Source: an uncultured Veillonellaceae bacterium
GTDB lineage: Bacteria; Bacillota; Negativicutes; Veillonellales; Dialisteraceae
NCBI GenBank assembly: GCA_949286115.1
Contig: CASEBK010000004.1
Span: 1 to 52,269, forward strand
Direction of reading: 5' to 3'
Length of the DNA: 52,269 nucleotides
A program made the translations under genes and the position numbers. Positions 52,003 to 52,269 of this stretch are shown here, in pieces. The notes beneath the pieces were generated by a model. That model was not told the origin of the DNA. It searched no databases and saw only the letters and a program-made list of their open reading frames with translations. Numbering within the stretch: the first letter of the stretch is position 1; the number at the start of each line of letters is the position of its first letter.

Positions 52003-52269
52003 AATGGCGCCCGCACCCCATGCGCGGTATCTCTCATTGCTGGTTCAGGTCACCCGCCCGCTCCCACGGAGGCCGACCCGAAGGGGAAGGATTGAGGCTC
52101 GATGCCGCGTGGCAAAGACGACTGTTTAAGCGAGCGCAGCGAGCGAGTTTCGTCTTTGCAGGCAGCGGGCCTCAATCCTTAGGCCGGAGTGACCGTGGCG
52201 GCGCCCCTTTCTTGGCCGACACTCTTTCCGGGCGGCCGGAAAGAATGTCGGCGACGCTGGGGTTCGTAT
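52003..52269 (+). repeat. Structured element, copy B (plus strand, cut by window end)
   Basis: Linker CCCGAAGGG (52077-52085), hairpin 1 with a 12-bp outer stem (52087-52098 with 52169-52180), TGCC/GGCA and a 10-bp inner stem (52112-52121 with 52150-52159), CGGAGTGA (52185-52192), GGCGGCGCCC (52197-52206), hairpin 2 (52215-52252, loop GCGG) and GGGGTTCGTAT (52259-52269). The linkers and the AGCGA...AGCGAGTT loop match copy A; the stem sequences do not, yet all are paired. The element may continue beyond the window. Confidence 0.65.
52215..52252. repeat. Hairpin 2 of copy B (17-bp stem)
   Basis: 52215-52231 pairs with 52236-52252 with one mismatch; tetraloop GCGG. Confidence 0.85.

Overview
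The window reads as the chromosome of a Gram-negative (diderm) Firmicute of the class Negativicutes, in the Dialister/Megasphaera/Veillonella neighbourhood. It combines Firmicute-type genes (PolC-type DNA polymerase III, ComEA/ComEC, a VanW-family protein, BioY, DUF3084) with an almost complete lipid A/KDO/LPS-export set (LpxI rather than LpxH) and an outer-membrane autotransporter. Coding DNA is GC-rich, which gives many long but spurious antisense ORFs. Genus assignment is inference; no rRNA or tRNA gene was seen.

Layout. 1-5.3 kb: end of a translation/RNA operon, infB (5' end off the window)-rbfA-nrnA-truB-ribF. 5.3-8.7 kb: three separate units, a SUFU-domain protein, a MATE exporter and two tandem secreted paralogues of unknown function. 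9.1-17.2 kb: miaB-mutS-mutL-methyltransferase-miaA-hfq-ACT protein, a tightly overlapping repair/tRNA-modification/Hfq operon. 17.2-19 kb: a solitary Mrr-type restriction enzyme followed by an internally deleted IS3-type element. 19-20.2 kb: sstT on the minus strand. 20.4-28.2 kb: lpxI-lpxB-msbA-waaA-lpxK-kdsB-kdsA. 28.2-35.5 kb: kdsD-kdsC-acyltransferase-lptC-lptA-lptB-lptF-DUF3084-YqgF-like. Together these two units make KDO, finish and flip lipid A, and carry LPS to the outer membrane. 35.5-37.7 kb: rpoD and bioY, each with a strong promoter and terminator. 37.8-46.9 kb: comEA-comEC-holA-vanW-polC, linking DNA uptake to two replicase genes. 47-51.4 kb: a metal-dependent hydrolase, a leader/attenuator-like transcript, a two-zinc-ribbon protein and an autotransporter with an AT-rich passenger.

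51.4-52.3 kb holds no convincing gene. It is packed with long hairpins, and I read it as two inverted copies of one roughly 260-nt structured element. Short linkers and a GCGG tetraloop are conserved between the copies, while the stems differ completely in sequence yet stay paired. This covariation is the strongest candidate here for an undescribed structured RNA or DNA element. Other points worth attention are a PolC without its proofreading exonuclease domain, a ComEC whose C-terminal metallo-beta-lactamase-like domain lacks the metal motif, a 24-bp palindrome over the bioY promoter, and frequent extended -10 promoters (TGnTAnnAT).
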